Assembly (NCBI GenBank): GCA_002734085.1
Contig: NVXV01000010.1
Location: 80,659 to 144,658 of the forward strand
Reading direction: 5' to 3'
Source: Fluviicola sp.
GTDB taxonomy: Bacteria > Bacteroidota > Bacteroidia > Flavobacteriales_D > Crocinitomicaceae
DNA length: 64,000 nucleotides
The notes beneath the pieces are model-generated. The model worked only from the letters and a program-made list of their open reading frames with translations, was not told the DNA's origin and did not search any database. The translations under genes were made by a program, and so were the position numbers. Each line of letters starts with the position of its first letter. Within the stretch, counting starts at the first letter, position 1. Shown piece after piece: positions 42,390 to 53,182 of this stretch.

Positions 42390-43211
42390 TTAGATAAATC
42401 CTTTATCAACTAGTATTTCAGCCATACCTTGTTGAATTTCCTGTGCTTTTTCCTGTGCTTTTTCAGCGAAATCTCCGCCATCTGAAGCATACAATATACT
42501 ACGTGAAGCATTTACCAGCAAACCACAATTGTCATTCCAACCATAATTCGCAACATCAGCAAGACTTCCACCTTGAGCTCCAACTCCTGGTACTAAGAAA
42601 AAGTGATCAGGTACATTTTTCCGAACGGTGCCAATGCTTTCAGCACGAGTGGCACCCACGACATACATCAAGTTTTTAGGAGTACCCCATTTAGCTGTTA
42701 TTTTTAAAACGCGCTCATACAGTTTTTCACCAGCCATGTCAGTCATAAACTGAAAATCAAGTGCACCTTTGTTAGAGGTCAGCGCAAGGACAATTACCCA
42801 TTTATCTTTAAATTCTAAAAACGGAGTAATAGAATCCTCTCCCATGTATGGAGCGATTGTTACCGCATCAAAATCAAGGTATTCGAAAAATGTTTTAGCG
42901 TAATAACGAGAAGTATTTCCAATATCTCCTCGTTTTGCATCTGCAATCGTGAATTTATTGTCTGGGATGTAGTCAAGTGTTTTCTTTAGAGATTCCCAAC
43001 CTTTTGGGCCTAAACATTCATAGAAAGCAATATTTGGTTTGTATGCAACGCAATAGTTTTTTGTAGCATCAATAATTGCTTTGTTGAATTCAAAAACAGG
43101 GTCTTCGGTATCTAATAAATGCTTTGGTATACGATCAATATCAGTATCTAAACCAACGCATAAGAACGATTTTCTTGCTTTTATTTCTGTTATTAAATTA
43201 TCTCTATTCAT
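42390..43211 (-). CDS. pyrF: Orotidine 5'-phosphate decarboxylase
   Basis: 273 aa. Long-form (type 2) OMP decarboxylase: [14 protein letters not shown] at the N-terminus, [11 protein letters not shown], then the catalytic [15 protein letters not shown] with Asp-x-Lys-x2-Asp geometry, VVGATR and VPGVGAQGG. It converts OMP to UMP in pyrimidine synthesis. It follows prfA and purM on the same strand, an arrangement seen repeatedly in Bacteroidota, although 213 bp separate it from prfA. Confidence 0.97.
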   Translation of the reverse strand: MNRDNLITEIKARKSFLCVGLDTDIDRIPKHLLDTEDPVFEFNKAIIDATKNYCVAYKPNIAFYECLGPKGWESLKKTLDYIPDNKFTIADAKRGDIGNTSRYYAKTFFEYLDFDAVTIAPYMGEDSITPFLEFKDKWVIVLALTSNKGALDFQFMTDMAGEKLYERVLKITAKWGTPKNLMYVVGATRAESIGTVRKNVPDHFFLVPGVGAQGGSLADVANYGWNDNCGLLVNASRSILYASDGGDFAEKAQEKAQEIQQGMAEILVDKGFI

Positions 43212-43307
43212 AATCTTCAGTTTGGATTAGAGGTTGATTTTTTCGAAGAGGCAAATATATTGATTTGTCTTACAGAAAGCTAAATAGTTACGGGTTTTAT
43301 TTGGTGA

Positions 43308-43425
43308 GTGACTAGTGACTAATGCTTTGAGCGTAAAACTTTTATAAATAGATACCTTACTTTCACCCCTAACAATTGGTCACTAAACCATGCTACGCAG
43401 GGTGTCGTCACTGGTCACTAGTCAC
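43308..43425. repeat. Twelve-bp inverted repeat between pyrF and prfA
   Basis: gtgactagtgac (43308-43319) and its complement gtcactagtcac (43414-43425), with a third partial copy (ggtcactaaac) near 43379. The second arm touches the stop codon of prfA. It could form a long hairpin that ends or attenuates transcription before pyrF. Confidence 0.6.
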
Positions 43426-44513
43426 TAAACAAGTCCTTCCTCTCCTTTCATTCGTTCTGCGTTCTCGGCCATCTTTAGCGCTTCAAGCATCTCATGAATA
43501 TCGCCATTCATAAATGAAGCGAGGTTATACATCGTTTTATTGATGCGGTGATCCGTAATTCTTCCTTGTGGATAGTTATACGTTCGAATTTTTGCAGATC
43601 GATCACCAGTAGAAACTAGTGATTTACGTTTTTCAGCGCGTTCGTCTTGTGTTCTTTCTAGTTCTGCTTGATACATTCTTGAGCGAAGTACAGTTAGTGC
43701 TTTTTCGTAATTCTTGTGCTGAGAACGACCATCCTGACATTCTACAACAATTCCCGTTGGAATATGTGTTAATCGAATAGCCGATTCCGTTTTGTTAACG
43801 TGTTGACCTCCAGCTCCAGATGCACGATAGGTATCTCTCCGAACATCGCCCATATTTAAGTCAATATCCACTTCTTCCGCTTCGGGTAAAACAGCTACGG
43901 TAATTGCAGAAGTATGAACTCTACCTTGAGATTCCGTTTCAGGTACACGTTGAACTCGATGAACACCGGATTCAAATTTCATTGTCCCATAAACGCCATC
44001 ACCTTCAACATTCATGGAGACTTCTTTATACCCTTTAGTCGTCCCTTCGTTTGAATTAATGATTTCAACTTTCCATCCTTTTTCTTTAAAGAACATGGTA
44101 TACATTCTATAGATGTCTTCCACGAAAATACAGGCTTCATCGCCACCCGTTCCAGAGCGAAGTTCGATAATTACGTTTTTATCATCTTCTGGGTCTTTAG
44201 GAATGAGCATCATTTTGATATCCTCTTCCATTTCTGGTCGCTGATTTTCGAGTTCGTCAAGTTCCATCTTTGCCATTTCACGCATTTCAGGGTCTTTTTC
44301 ATTCTCTAATAGTTCTTTTGAGGACTCAATATTTTCTAAAACATTTTTATACTCGTGATAGATTTTATCTAATTCCTCAAGTTCTTTATATTCTTTATTG
44401 AGCTTCACATAACGCGGCATATCAGCAATGATGTCAGGATCGACAATCAATTGTCCTACTTCTTTAAAGCGATAATGAATAGCTTCTAATTTGCTTAATA
44501 ACGTACTGTCCAT
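43425..44513 (-). CDS. prfA: Peptide chain release factor 1
   Basis: 362 aa from ATG 44513 (MDSTLLSKLEAIHYRF), the usual RF1 start; an in-frame TTG 18 bp upstream lies inside purM. It has the GGQ motif in GAGGQHVNKTESAIRLTH, the catalytic loop of peptidyl-tRNA hydrolysis, and the stop-codon-reading motif PET (PxT type, RF1 specific for UAA/UAG). Begins 8 bp after purM ends. Confidence 0.97.
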   Translation of the reverse strand: MDSTLLSKLEAIHYRFKEVGQLIVDPDIIADMPRYVKLNKEYKELEELDKIYHEYKNVLENIESSKELLENEKDPEMREMAKMELDELENQRPEMEEDIKMMLIPKDPEDDKNVIIELRSGTGGDEACIFVEDIYRMYTMFFKEKGWKVEIINSNEGTTKGYKEVSMNVEGDGVYGTMKFESGVHRVQRVPETESQGRVHTSAITVAVLPEAEEVDIDLNMGDVRRDTYRASGAGGQHVNKTESAIRLTHIPTGIVVECQDGRSQHKNYEKALTVLRSRMYQAELERTQDERAEKRKSLVSTGDRSAKIRTYNYPQGRITDHRINKTMYNLASFMNGDIHEMLEALKMAENAERMKGEEGLV

Positions 44514-44520
44514 AAAATGA

Positions 44521-45687
44521 TTAATATTCAAATTTTCCGTGAGGAGATTCGATTGTCAGTTTCTTTTCGTCACTTTCTTCTACTCTTCCAACAATCTGTG
44601 CTGCAACACCAAATGATTCTGAAATGTTGATTAAGTCTTGAGCAACTTCTTCGGGAACATACAATTCCATTCTGTGTCCCATGTTGAAGACTTTATACAT
44701 TTCCTTCCAGTCTGTACCAGATTCCTGTTGAATCGTCTTAAATAACGGTGGGATAGGGAATAAGTTGTCTTTTATAACGTGAAGGTTGTCAATAAAGTGC
44801 AACACTTTTGTTTGCGCACCACCACTACAATGAACCATTCCGTGAATTTGATCGCGGTAATGATTTAGCATTTCTTTTATAACTGGAGCATAAGTTCTAG
44901 TAGGTGAAAGCACCAATTTTCCTGCATCTAGTGGACTATTTTCAACCCTGTCGGTTAGTTTGAAATTTCCACTATACACTAATTCACCTGGAACACTAGG
45001 GTCAAAACTCTCAGGGTATTTTTCAGCTAAATACTTGTTGAATACATCGTGACGAGCAGAAGTAAGTCCGTTTGAACCCATTCCCCCATTGTATTCATTT
45101 TCGTAATTAGCTTGTCCAAAAGAAGATAGTCCTACGATAACATCTCCCGCTTTAATATTTTTATTTGAAATTACATCGCTGCGTTTCATACGGCAAACAA
45201 CTGTGGAATCCACAATGATTGTTCTTACCAAATCACCAACATCGGCAGTTTCTCCTCCTGTAGAATGAATTCCAATCCCCATTTTCCTCAAGTCAGAAAG
45301 TAAATATTCAGTTCCATTGATAATAGCAGAAATCACTTCACCAGAAACGAGATTTTTATTTCTTCCAATGGTAGATGATAGTAGTATATTGTCAGTCGCT
45401 CCAACGCAAAGCAGATCATCTACATTCATAATCAACGCATCTTGAGCAATTCCTTTCCAAACCGAAAGGTCTCCTGTTTCTTTCCAATACATGTAAGCCA
45501 AAGAAGACTTTGTACCGGCACCATCTGCGTGCATTACAACACAATAATCTTCATCACCGGATAAAAAATCGGGTACTATTTTGCAAAATGCTTGTGGGAA
45601 AAGTCCTTTGTCAATGTTTGCAATTGCATTGTGCACATCTTCTTTACCAGCAGAAACTCCTCTTTGATTGTAACGATTGTCTGACAT
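44521..45687 (-). CDS. purM: Phosphoribosylformylglycinamidine cyclo-ligase
   Basis: 388 aa. Motifs of PurM: HADGAGTKSSLAYMYW, NVDDLLCVGA, HSTGGETADVGD, HCSGGAQTKVLHF and VFNMGHRMELYV. It catalyses closure of FGAM to AIR in purine synthesis, using ATP. Somewhat longer than the E. coli enzyme, as is usual in Bacteroidota. First gene of the purM-prfA-pyrF cluster. Cytoplasmic. Confidence 0.95.
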   Translation of the reverse strand: MSDNRYNQRGVSAGKEDVHNAIANIDKGLFPQAFCKIVPDFLSGDEDYCVVMHADGAGTKSSLAYMYWKETGDLSVWKGIAQDALIMNVDDLLCVGATDNILLSSTIGRNKNLVSGEVISAIINGTEYLLSDLRKMGIGIHSTGGETADVGDLVRTIIVDSTVVCRMKRSDVISNKNIKAGDVIVGLSSFGQANYENEYNGGMGSNGLTSARHDVFNKYLAEKYPESFDPSVPGELVYSGNFKLTDRVENSPLDAGKLVLSPTRTYAPVIKEMLNHYRDQIHGMVHCSGGAQTKVLHFIDNLHVIKDNLFPIPPLFKTIQQESGTDWKEMYKVFNMGHRMELYVPEEVAQDLINISESFGVAAQIVGRVEESDEKKLTIESPHGKFEY

Positions 45688-45772
45688 ACTTAAATTTAAA
45701 GGAGCAAAGATAAGGAAAATTTAGGAGGTGAGATTTGTAATTTTGTAAAGCAAATGTATTTAAATTTTTCTT

Positions 45773-47287
45773 CTATCTTCCTCCTCCTCTAGGCTTTCGT
45801 ACAGGAGTATTATTGGTTGGTTTTCTTTCGTTTTCAGGTCGTTCTTGATTATTTGGTTTTCTGTCTTCAATTTTTTCTCCTTCTTCTTTAAGAATATTTG
45901 GAATTTCCTCAATGATATTGGGTCTTTCATTTTCATTATTATTCAAATCAGGCTCGTTAGTTTCAGGTCTTTCTGGTTGACGAAAACCTGAACTATCAAC
46001 CTGATCAGCAGGATCGATGTTTGCATAAACGTAATCAAATACTGTACTATACATTTCGCCACTAGATACCCCAGCCTCTTCAGATTTTTTTCTACCCTCT
46101 GCAATCTGTTCATCAGAAGCATCTGCTAGTGATACACATCCACTAGGATATCTTATTGAATCCGGAATGACAGTCATTTGAATTGGGAATAAAGAATTTT
46201 CCTCATTTAACTGAAAGGTATTTGCAAAAGGATAAGCTATATATAAACAAGTTTGTTCTTGTTTGCTTAAAACGGCAGGAGAATGTCTAAGTGAACCAAA
46301 CAGTTCTTCCTCCGAATAAGCTGATCGATCGTTGTTAATTGTTGTAGTGTCATCAACAATTAAATCGTTTGCCTCACCATCATTATTTCCTAGTAATCCG
46401 TAATAGTCACTTCTGCAATCGGGAACACCTACATACAGCTGATATAAGACATTTTTCCTCTCAGTATCTTTATTATCACCAAAACTAAAGTTTCTAATAA
46501 TAGCTACTCTTAGTTGTTCACCTGTTGGCCATTTAACTACAAAGCGATCTCCTGAAAGGTGTCGATTTTTACTTTCTTTTGGCGGCTCATTCAAACGTAT
46601 AGTTCCACCTTGTGGAAGATTAATCGTTGTGTCTCTATTGTTGATGAGCACTTCATTCACATAAACTTCACCATCTATTGGTTCTTCAGTACCTCTGAAT
46701 TCGATTATATCTCCATTAACATTTAAAGCTACACCACCGTTTAGTGACCAAGAACTCTCGGCATCTCTCCTAAACAATTGTGTTTGAATTGCAAAAGATC
46801 CGTCTTCAGATGCAGCTAGTAAATAATCACCTGCATTTTGGAAGTCATAACGTTCGCCATCAAAAGTGAGCATGTGCGGTTCGCCAGTAGAAGACCCTTC
46901 CTGCATTCTACAAGTCGTCGTTTCTATATAATTGATCCAGTCTTGCCAAAAATAGGCCTCTCTTTTTCCTCTTGTGGATTCCTTCTCTTTTTGTAACTCT
47001 GTTTTTGCAGCTCGTTTCAATCGATTAATTCGGTCGATATTCATTGACTGCAATAATTCAAAAGGTGTTTTATTAACTCCATCAGGACGCTCTGGTTGTT
47101 GTTGATGCATAACATAAGATGCTACGCTTTCATAGAGGTAGCCCCCTGTATTTTCATTCCAAGCTTCAAAAATATCTTTAATATGTTCTGAATCTTGTTT
47201 TTTGAAAGGTCTATTTTGTGCGTTTATGTTCTCTATTGACATCGAAAAAAGAAAACTGACGAATAGTATAAGTGTAATATGTTTCAT
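45773..47287 (-). CDS. Exported von Willebrand type D domain protein
   Basis: 504 aa. Signal peptide at residues 1-23 (ending NINAQ). After an N-terminal helical region (~25-125) comes a VWD domain: GEPHMLTFDGERYDFQNAGDYLLA, SFAIQTQLFRR, GVALNVNGDIIEFRG, and CRSDYYGLLGNNDGEANDL, with conserved Cys residues. The C-terminal ~90 residues are Pro/Glu/Asn-rich repeats ending in RKPRGGGR. No T9SS domain. VWD domains in animals mediate assembly and binding; bacterial copies are thought to be surface or matrix proteins. Located between purM and dnaK, monocistronic. Confidence 0.87.
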   Translation of the reverse strand: MKHITLILFVSFLFSMSIENINAQNRPFKKQDSEHIKDIFEAWNENTGGYLYESVASYVMHQQQPERPDGVNKTPFELLQSMNIDRINRLKRAAKTELQKEKESTRGKREAYFWQDWINYIETTTCRMQEGSSTGEPHMLTFDGERYDFQNAGDYLLAASEDGSFAIQTQLFRRDAESSWSLNGGVALNVNGDIIEFRGTEEPIDGEVYVNEVLINNRDTTINLPQGGTIRLNEPPKESKNRHLSGDRFVVKWPTGEQLRVAIIRNFSFGDNKDTERKNVLYQLYVGVPDCRSDYYGLLGNNDGEANDLIVDDTTTINNDRSAYSEEELFGSLRHSPAVLSKQEQTCLYIAYPFANTFQLNEENSLFPIQMTVIPDSIRYPSGCVSLADASDEQIAEGRKKSEEAGVSSGEMYSTVFDYVYANIDPADQVDSSGFRQPERPETNEPDLNNNENERPNIIEEIPNILKEEGEKIEDRKPNNQERPENERKPTNNTPVRKPRGGGR

Positions 47288-47420
47288 TTTGTTGTTATTA
47301 AAATGTTAATGCGTAGAAGAATACAAATTACGTTCCAAAATGGTTTAAAAATTAATAATCAATCAATTATCCTTTGTTTATTGACTTATATTACCCCACA
47401 AAATTTGAAACACAAAAAAA

Positions 47421-47446
47421 AGCCGTCCCGAATATTTGGGACGACT
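47421..47446 (-). terminator. Terminator of dnaK
   Basis: agccgtccc (47421-47429) pairs with gggacgact (47438-47446), one bulge, followed on the minus strand by a run of T. Lies 28 bp past the dnaK stop. Confidence 0.8.
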
Positions 47447-47473
47447 TTCATATATTATTAAGTAATCTAAAAT

Positions 47474-49381
47474 TTACTTCTTGTCTTCATCAACCTCTTC
47501 AAAGTCAACATCTGTAACTTCATCTTCGTCTGAATTGTTGTCTGCGCCTTGATCTGCACCACCACCTTGAGCATCACCTCCTTGGTCTTTGTACATTTCT
47601 TCAGAAGCAGCTTGGAATACAGTATTTAATTTTTCAGAAGCAGCATCAATTGAATCAATATCTTTCGATTCGTAAGCTGTCTTTAATTCAGCTAGAGCTT
47701 CTTCAATTGGCTTTTTCTTGTCTTCTGGAATTTTATCTCCGTACTCGCTCAACTGACGTTCTGTTTGGAAGATTAAAGAATCAGCTTTGTTTAATTTCTC
47801 AACTTCTTCTTTCTTCTTCTTATCAGACTCTTCATTCGCCTGAGCTTCATTTTTCATTCTTTCGATTTCCTCATCACTTAGTCCAGATGAAGCTTCAATC
47901 TTAATAGACTGTTCTTTACCTGTACCTTTGTCTTTTGCAGAAATATTCATGATTCCATTTGCATCGATGTCAAAAGTAACCTCAATTTGTGGTTCACCTC
48001 TTCGTGCTGGAGGAATATCTGTCAATTGGAAACGTCCAAGTGTTTTATTATCTGCCGCCATCGAACGTTCCCCTTGAAGTACGTGAATGTCAACAGAGGG
48101 CTGGTTGTCAGCTGCAGTTGAGAATGTCTCCGATTTTTTCGTTGGTATAGTTGTATTTGAATCAATCAATTTTGTCATTACACCACCCATTGTTTCAATA
48201 CCTAGAGATAATGGAATAACATCTAATAGAAGTACATCTTTTACTTCTCCTGTTAATACACCACCTTGGATAGCAGCACCAATTGCTACAACTTCATCTG
48301 GGTTAACTCCTTTTGAAGCGTCTTTACCAAAGAATTTCTTAACAGCATCTTGAATGATTGGAATACGTGTAGAACCACCTACTAAAATCACTTCGTCGAT
48401 ATCGCTAGTTGATAATCCAGCGTTTTTAAGTGCCGAACGACAAGGAGCGATTGTTTTTTCAACGATATCAGAAATTAACTGCTCAAATTTTGAACGCTGT
48501 AAAGTTCTTACCAAGTGTTTTGGTACTCCATCAACTGGCATAATATAAGGCAAGTTGATTTCAGTTGAAGAACTTGAAGAAAGTTCAATTTTTGCTTTTT
48601 CCGCAGCTTCTTTCAATCGCTGAAGAGCCATCGGATCTTTAGTTAAATCAAGACCTTCATCTTTTTTAAACTCTTCAGACAACCATTGAATGATCGCTTC
48701 ATCAACGTCATCACCACCTAAGTGCGTATCACCATCAGTTGATAATACTTCGAATACTCCGTCACCTAATTCAAGGATAGAAACATCATGCGTACCACCA
48801 CCAAAGTCAAATACTGCAACTTTTTGGTCTACACCTTTTTTATCCAAACCATATGCTAAAGCAGCTGCAGTTGGCTCGTTGATAATTCTTTTTATTGTCA
48901 AACCAGCAATTTCACCCGCTTCTTTTGTCGCTTGACGCTGAGAATCGTTAAAGTATGCTGGAACAGTCACTACCGCTTCAGTTACTTCTTGTCCTAAGTA
49001 ATCTTCTGCTGTTTTCTTCATTTTTTGAAGAATCATTGCAGAAATTTCTTGAGGTGTATACGTTCTATCATCAATCTTCACACGTGGAGTGTTGTTATCA
49101 CCTTTAACCACTTCGTAAGGCATTCTTTTCACTTCGTCTTTAACGTCATCAAAAGAAGAACCCATAAATCTTTTTATAGATGAGATTGTTTTTTGAGGAT
49201 TTGTAATGGCTTGGCGTTTTGCAGGGTCACCAACTTTTCGCTCTCCTCCTTCAACAAATGCTACAATTGAAGGAGTTGTTCTTTTTCCTTCTGCATTTGT
49301 GATTACTACTGGCTCATTCCCCTCCATAACGGATACACATGAGTTGGTAGTACCTAAGTCAATTCCAATTATTTTTCCCAT
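47474..49381 (-). CDS. dnaK: Molecular chaperone DnaK (Hsp70)
   Basis: 635 aa. Nucleotide-binding domain with [11 protein letters not shown], the Bacteroidota-type [12 protein letters not shown], and VGGSTRIP; substrate domain with [15 protein letters not shown]. The acidic C-terminal tail has a [12 protein letters not shown] stretch ending EEVDEDKK. Full length. It refolds proteins with DnaJ/GrpE. No grpE or dnaJ is adjacent and no CIRCE element was seen in the 225 bp upstream. Single-gene unit ending in a clear terminator. Confidence 0.98.
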   Translation of the reverse strand: MGKIIGIDLGTTNSCVSVMEGNEPVVITNAEGKRTTPSIVAFVEGGERKVGDPAKRQAITNPQKTISSIKRFMGSSFDDVKDEVKRMPYEVVKGDNNTPRVKIDDRTYTPQEISAMILQKMKKTAEDYLGQEVTEAVVTVPAYFNDSQRQATKEAGEIAGLTIKRIINEPTAAALAYGLDKKGVDQKVAVFDFGGGTHDVSILELGDGVFEVLSTDGDTHLGGDDVDEAIIQWLSEEFKKDEGLDLTKDPMALQRLKEAAEKAKIELSSSSSTEINLPYIMPVDGVPKHLVRTLQRSKFEQLISDIVEKTIAPCRSALKNAGLSTSDIDEVILVGGSTRIPIIQDAVKKFFGKDASKGVNPDEVVAIGAAIQGGVLTGEVKDVLLLDVIPLSLGIETMGGVMTKLIDSNTTIPTKKSETFSTAADNQPSVDIHVLQGERSMAADNKTLGRFQLTDIPPARRGEPQIEVTFDIDANGIMNISAKDKGTGKEQSIKIEASSGLSDEEIERMKNEAQANEESDKKKKEEVEKLNKADSLIFQTERQLSEYGDKIPEDKKKPIEEALAELKTAYESKDIDSIDAASEKLNTVFQAASEEMYKDQGGDAQGGGADQGADNNSDEDEVTDVDFEEVDEDKK

Positions 49382-49606
49382 ATCATTTTTTGTTTATTGC
49401 AATTTATAATTCAATTCGATTTCCATTATTCAATTGTTGTGCCATCACTATTTTTCCGAATTTCACACTCATTTTGACATAATTTGGGTTAATATTTTGT
49501 TTTTTTCACTGACAAGATGTCGGATTATGACAGAGAGTTAAAATAATGCAGCGTATTGAATCGACAATAATTCTCTATTTTCAATCTAAATGATTAATTT
49601 TAAGAC

Positions 49607-52600
49607 ATGTTTCGGAAATTATTAATACTACTTGCTATACTTTTAGGGCAAAGTCTTATGGGACAAGAGGTCACTCATGACCACTCGATTCATCACGCAT
49701 TCATTGAAAATAAAGGGCAATGGGATAATCATGTCTTGTTTATGAATAAGTTCGAAGGTGGAAATATGTGGGTGGAGCAAGGTCGAGTGCTTTTTCACTT
49801 ACAAGATTATTCTAGATATAATGAACTCCATTTCTCAAAGGAAGAGTCTGGTGAGGATGAATTAACCTTCAACCAAAAAGTAGTCAATTTGTATTTTGAA
49901 GGAATGAATGAAATCACTACAATTGAGAAACAAGGTGAAACGGAGCATTACTTTAATTACTTTGTTGGAAATGATGAAAGTCGTTGGGCTACAGGTGTTA
50001 GAGGTTATGAGGAGTTTACATTAAAAGAAGCTTACACAGGAATTGACTTGAAATTTATCGAGCAAGAAAAAGAGATAAAATACGAATTTATTGTATCGCC
50101 CAAATCAGATCCTAAACAAATCAAATTAAGTTATAAGAATCAAAAGAAGATTAAAATAGATAAAGACGGCAATCTAGTTTTATCCACTTATCTGGGAGAT
50201 ATCATTGAGCAAAAACCGTATGCTTATCAGATTGTCAATGGAAAAATTGTTGAGATTTCATGTGTATATAAGTTAGAAGGTGATGAAGTAACATTCGATT
50301 TAGGAGGTTATAATCCTAGAGTTGCACTGGTTATTGACCCTACTCTTGTATTTGCTACATTTTGTGGAGCAATTTCAGATAATTTTGGAATGACGGCAAC
50401 TTATGATTACGATGGAACAGCCTATAACGCGGGTATGGTTTATGGTAATTCTTATCCTACACCAGACCCCAGTGCTTATGATGTAAATTCAAATATGACA
50501 GTAGTGGACGTTAATATTGCCACAACTGACGCATTTATTTCAAAATATTCACCAGATGGAACAACGATGATATGGTCTACCTTTTTCGGAGGAGGGGATA
50601 ACAACCAGGGAACTGAAGTTCCGCATTCATTGATTTGTGATACAGATAATAACATATATGTATATGGAGTAACTTCTGCAACTGATTTCCCAATTGAAAA
50701 TGGGTTCCAGACGAATCATGCTGGAGGGAGCGCATTATCAATTAATTCTAATGGGACCAATTTTGGAACGGTTGGGACAGATATTTTTGTAGCAAAGTTC
50801 AGTGCAAACGGTCAAGATTTATTAGGCTCAACGTATGTCGGTGGAAGTGAGAACGACGGAGTGAATTATCTTGTTTCGTCGGGGAACTATGGTTCTGCAG
50901 CAGCTTACGATAGTCTCACAACAAATTATGGAGATCAGTTTAGAGGAGAGATCATGCTTGATTCAATAAATAATATTGTTGTAGCTTCATGTACTCGTTC
51001 GGTCGACTTCCCTACAGTTACTCCTTTCCAGCCTGCATTAGCGGGTCAACAAGATGGAGTAATATTTAAATTGGAAAATGATTTTACTGCATTGCAGTGG
51101 TCAAGTTATTATGGAGGCACCAATAATGATGCTGCTTATTCTGTAAAAGTTGATTCAAGTGCAAATATAGTCTTTGCAGGAGGAACGAGCTCATCTGATT
51201 TACCGAATACTGCCGGAGGATATGAACAGAATTATTTAGGAGGAAAAGTGGACGGATTTGTTGGAAAGTTGACTCCAGACGGACAAACGTTGGTGCAGTC
51301 AACATACATTGGTGAAGCACTTTATGATCAGGTCTTTTTCGTTGAAATAGATCGACTAGATAATATCTTTGTTGTTGGACAAAGCAGCGGGGGAAATTAC
51401 CCTGTTATTAATGCGAATTATTCCAATCCCAATTCAAGTCAGTTTATTGCAAAATTATCTCCTGATTTAACAACTTTGGTAGGCTCTACCGTGTTTGGTA
51501 GTGGAAGTGCCAACTTTGATATTTCACCTTCGGCTTTTTTAGTTGATATCTGCGGAAATATGTACGTTTCAGGTTGGGGAGCTAATATACTTCAGTCTAC
51601 ACCAATGTCGGGAATGCCAGTAACTTCTGATGCATTTCAGTCAACGGCGCCAAATGGATTTGATTTTTATTTGATTGTAATCGAACGTGAGTTCAATGAT
51701 ATACTATACGGAACTTACATGGGCGGTCCAACATCAAGAGAGCACGTAGATGGAGGTACGAGTAGATTTGATAAGAATGGAGTTGTTTACCAAGGAGTTT
51801 GTGGAGGTTGTGGAGGAAACAGTGATTTCCCAACAACACCTGGCGCATGGTCTGATCAAAACTTAGCAAATAATTGTAACGCATTGGTATTTAAGTTCGA
51901 CTTTAATTTGATACCGAATGCTGAAATTTCAGTTGATAATACAATTGGTTGTGCACCTTTTGAAGTTACGTTTGATAACTTTTCATCAGAGTCCGATAGT
52001 TACATGTGGGATTTTGGTGACGGTAATCTAGATTCGACAACTTTCGAACCGACAATTACATATACCACTCCTGGAACTTATGAAGTCTCGCTGATGGTAA
52101 CGGATTCGATATGCTTGATTACTGATACTGCGTTTTTAACTATTGAAGTTACACCGACTATTCAATTAGATAATATCCCAGCAGTAGAATTGTGTGATCC
52201 AGATACGGTTTCCCTATCGGCAAATTCTTTTGGTACTGCTGATGAGTTTATCTGGTCTACAAATAGCGATTTTTCAGACACTTTAAACGGGAATTTATCA
52301 GACTCAGTAGTTGAGGTGTATTCTACATCTAGTGGTTACTATTATGTTATGGCAAGCAATCCTGGTTGTTCGGTAATTGATAGTGTAGAAGTTGTTTTTA
52401 CAAGTGCCGCACTACTTTTGCAAGGTGACACTACGATATGTGTTGGGGACGAATCTGTAATTGCCGCAACGAGTCAAGATCCAAATATCACATTCAGTAA
52501 TTTTCAATGGTCTCCAGATTCAATTATAGTTTCTGGGGATGGAACAAGTAGTATTATAGCTACACCTTCTTCTACACAATGGGTCTATGTTACTGCAGAG

Positions 52601-53179
52601 GCAAGTAATGGATGTATTATAAACGACTCAATCTTAGTTCAGGTGAGTAATATTAGCTCGAGCACGGTTAATGCTTTTACTTCCGATGATGAAGTACCTG
52701 TGGGTAGTACGGTTACATTAACGGCTGAACCAAATGGTAGCTACACATATAGTTGGACTCCTCCAGATAATCTTACAGATCCTAATGGACAAACCACAGA
52801 CGCGTTAGTGAATGAAACAACCACGTATCAGGTGCAGATATCCGATGGTATTTGTACGAAATCTGCTTTTATAACAGTTAAAGCATTTACATTTATTTGT
52901 GAAGAACCATTCGTCTACGTTCCCAATGCATTTACTCCAGATGGAGATGGTGATAATGATATTATGTTTGTTCGGAGTTCAATTGTTGAAGAACTTATAT
53001 TTAGGATCTACAATAGATGGGGGGAACTTGTTTTTGAAACATCAGATATAAATGAAGGTTGGGATGGAACCTTTAAAGGAAAGTTATCTGATCCTGATGT
53101 TTATGATTACTACCTCGAAGGTTTTTGTATAGATGGACAAGAATTTTTAATTCAAGGAAACATTACTTTAATTCGATAA
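49607..53179 (+). CDS. Large T9SS type B cargo with SBBP propeller and PKD domain
   Basis: 1190 aa. Signal peptide at residues 1-19 (ending SLMGQ). The N-terminal region (~25-250) starts with FIENKGQWDNHVLF, the DUF7948-type module. Residues ~250-740 hold SBBP-type propeller repeats (SKYSPDGTTMIWSTFFGGG, AKFSANGQDLLGSTYVGGS, and others). A PKD domain follows at ~775-850 (YMWDFGDGNLDS), further Ig-like repeats, and the type B C-terminal domain (VPNAFTPDGDGDNDIM, IYNRWGELVFET, EGWDGTFKG). It is probably a secreted or surface protein exported by T9SS. The PorP/SprF gene starts 3 bp after its stop, so cargo and export-associated genes form one unit. Confidence 0.92.
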   Translation: MFRKLLILLAILLGQSLMGQEVTHDHSIHHAFIENKGQWDNHVLFMNKFEGGNMWVEQGRVLFHLQDYSRYNELHFSKEESGEDELTFNQKVVNLYFEGMNEITTIEKQGETEHYFNYFVGNDESRWATGVRGYEEFTLKEAYTGIDLKFIEQEKEIKYEFIVSPKSDPKQIKLSYKNQKKIKIDKDGNLVLSTYLGDIIEQKPYAYQIVNGKIVEISCVYKLEGDEVTFDLGGYNPRVALVIDPTLVFATFCGAISDNFGMTATYDYDGTAYNAGMVYGNSYPTPDPSAYDVNSNMTVVDVNIATTDAFISKYSPDGTTMIWSTFFGGGDNNQGTEVPHSLICDTDNNIYVYGVTSATDFPIENGFQTNHAGGSALSINSNGTNFGTVGTDIFVAKFSANGQDLLGSTYVGGSENDGVNYLVSSGNYGSAAAYDSLTTNYGDQFRGEIMLDSINNIVVASCTRSVDFPTVTPFQPALAGQQDGVIFKLENDFTALQWSSYYGGTNNDAAYSVKVDSSANIVFAGGTSSSDLPNTAGGYEQNYLGGKVDGFVGKLTPDGQTLVQSTYIGEALYDQVFFVEIDRLDNIFVVGQSSGGNYPVINANYSNPNSSQFIAKLSPDLTTLVGSTVFGSGSANFDISPSAFLVDICGNMYVSGWGANILQSTPMSGMPVTSDAFQSTAPNGFDFYLIVIEREFNDILYGTYMGGPTSREHVDGGTSRFDKNGVVYQGVCGGCGGNSDFPTTPGAWSDQNLANNCNALVFKFDFNLIPNAEISVDNTIGCAPFEVTFDNFSSESDSYMWDFGDGNLDSTTFEPTITYTTPGTYEVSLMVTDSICLITDTAFLTIEVTPTIQLDNIPAVELCDPDTVSLSANSFGTADEFIWSTNSDFSDTLNGNLSDSVVEVYSTSSGYYYVMASNPGCSVIDSVEVVFTSAALLLQGDTTICVGDESVIAATSQDPNITFSNFQWSPDSIIVSGDGTSSIIATPSSTQWVYVTAEASNGCIINDSILVQVSNISSSTVNAFTSDDEVPVGSTVTLTAEPNGSYTYSWTPPDNLTDPNGQTTDALVNETTTYQVQISDGICTKSAFITVKAFTFICEEPFVYVPNAFTPDGDGDNDIMFVRSSIVEELIFRIYNRWGELVFETSDINEGWDGTFKGKLSDPDVYDYYLEGFCIDGQEFLIQGNITLIR

Positions 53180-53182
53180 TAT

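Noticed and set aside
49382..49606. CIRCE heat-shock operator upstream of dnaK
   Set aside because: The TTAGCACTC/GAGTGCTAA inverted repeat was not found in this spacer.
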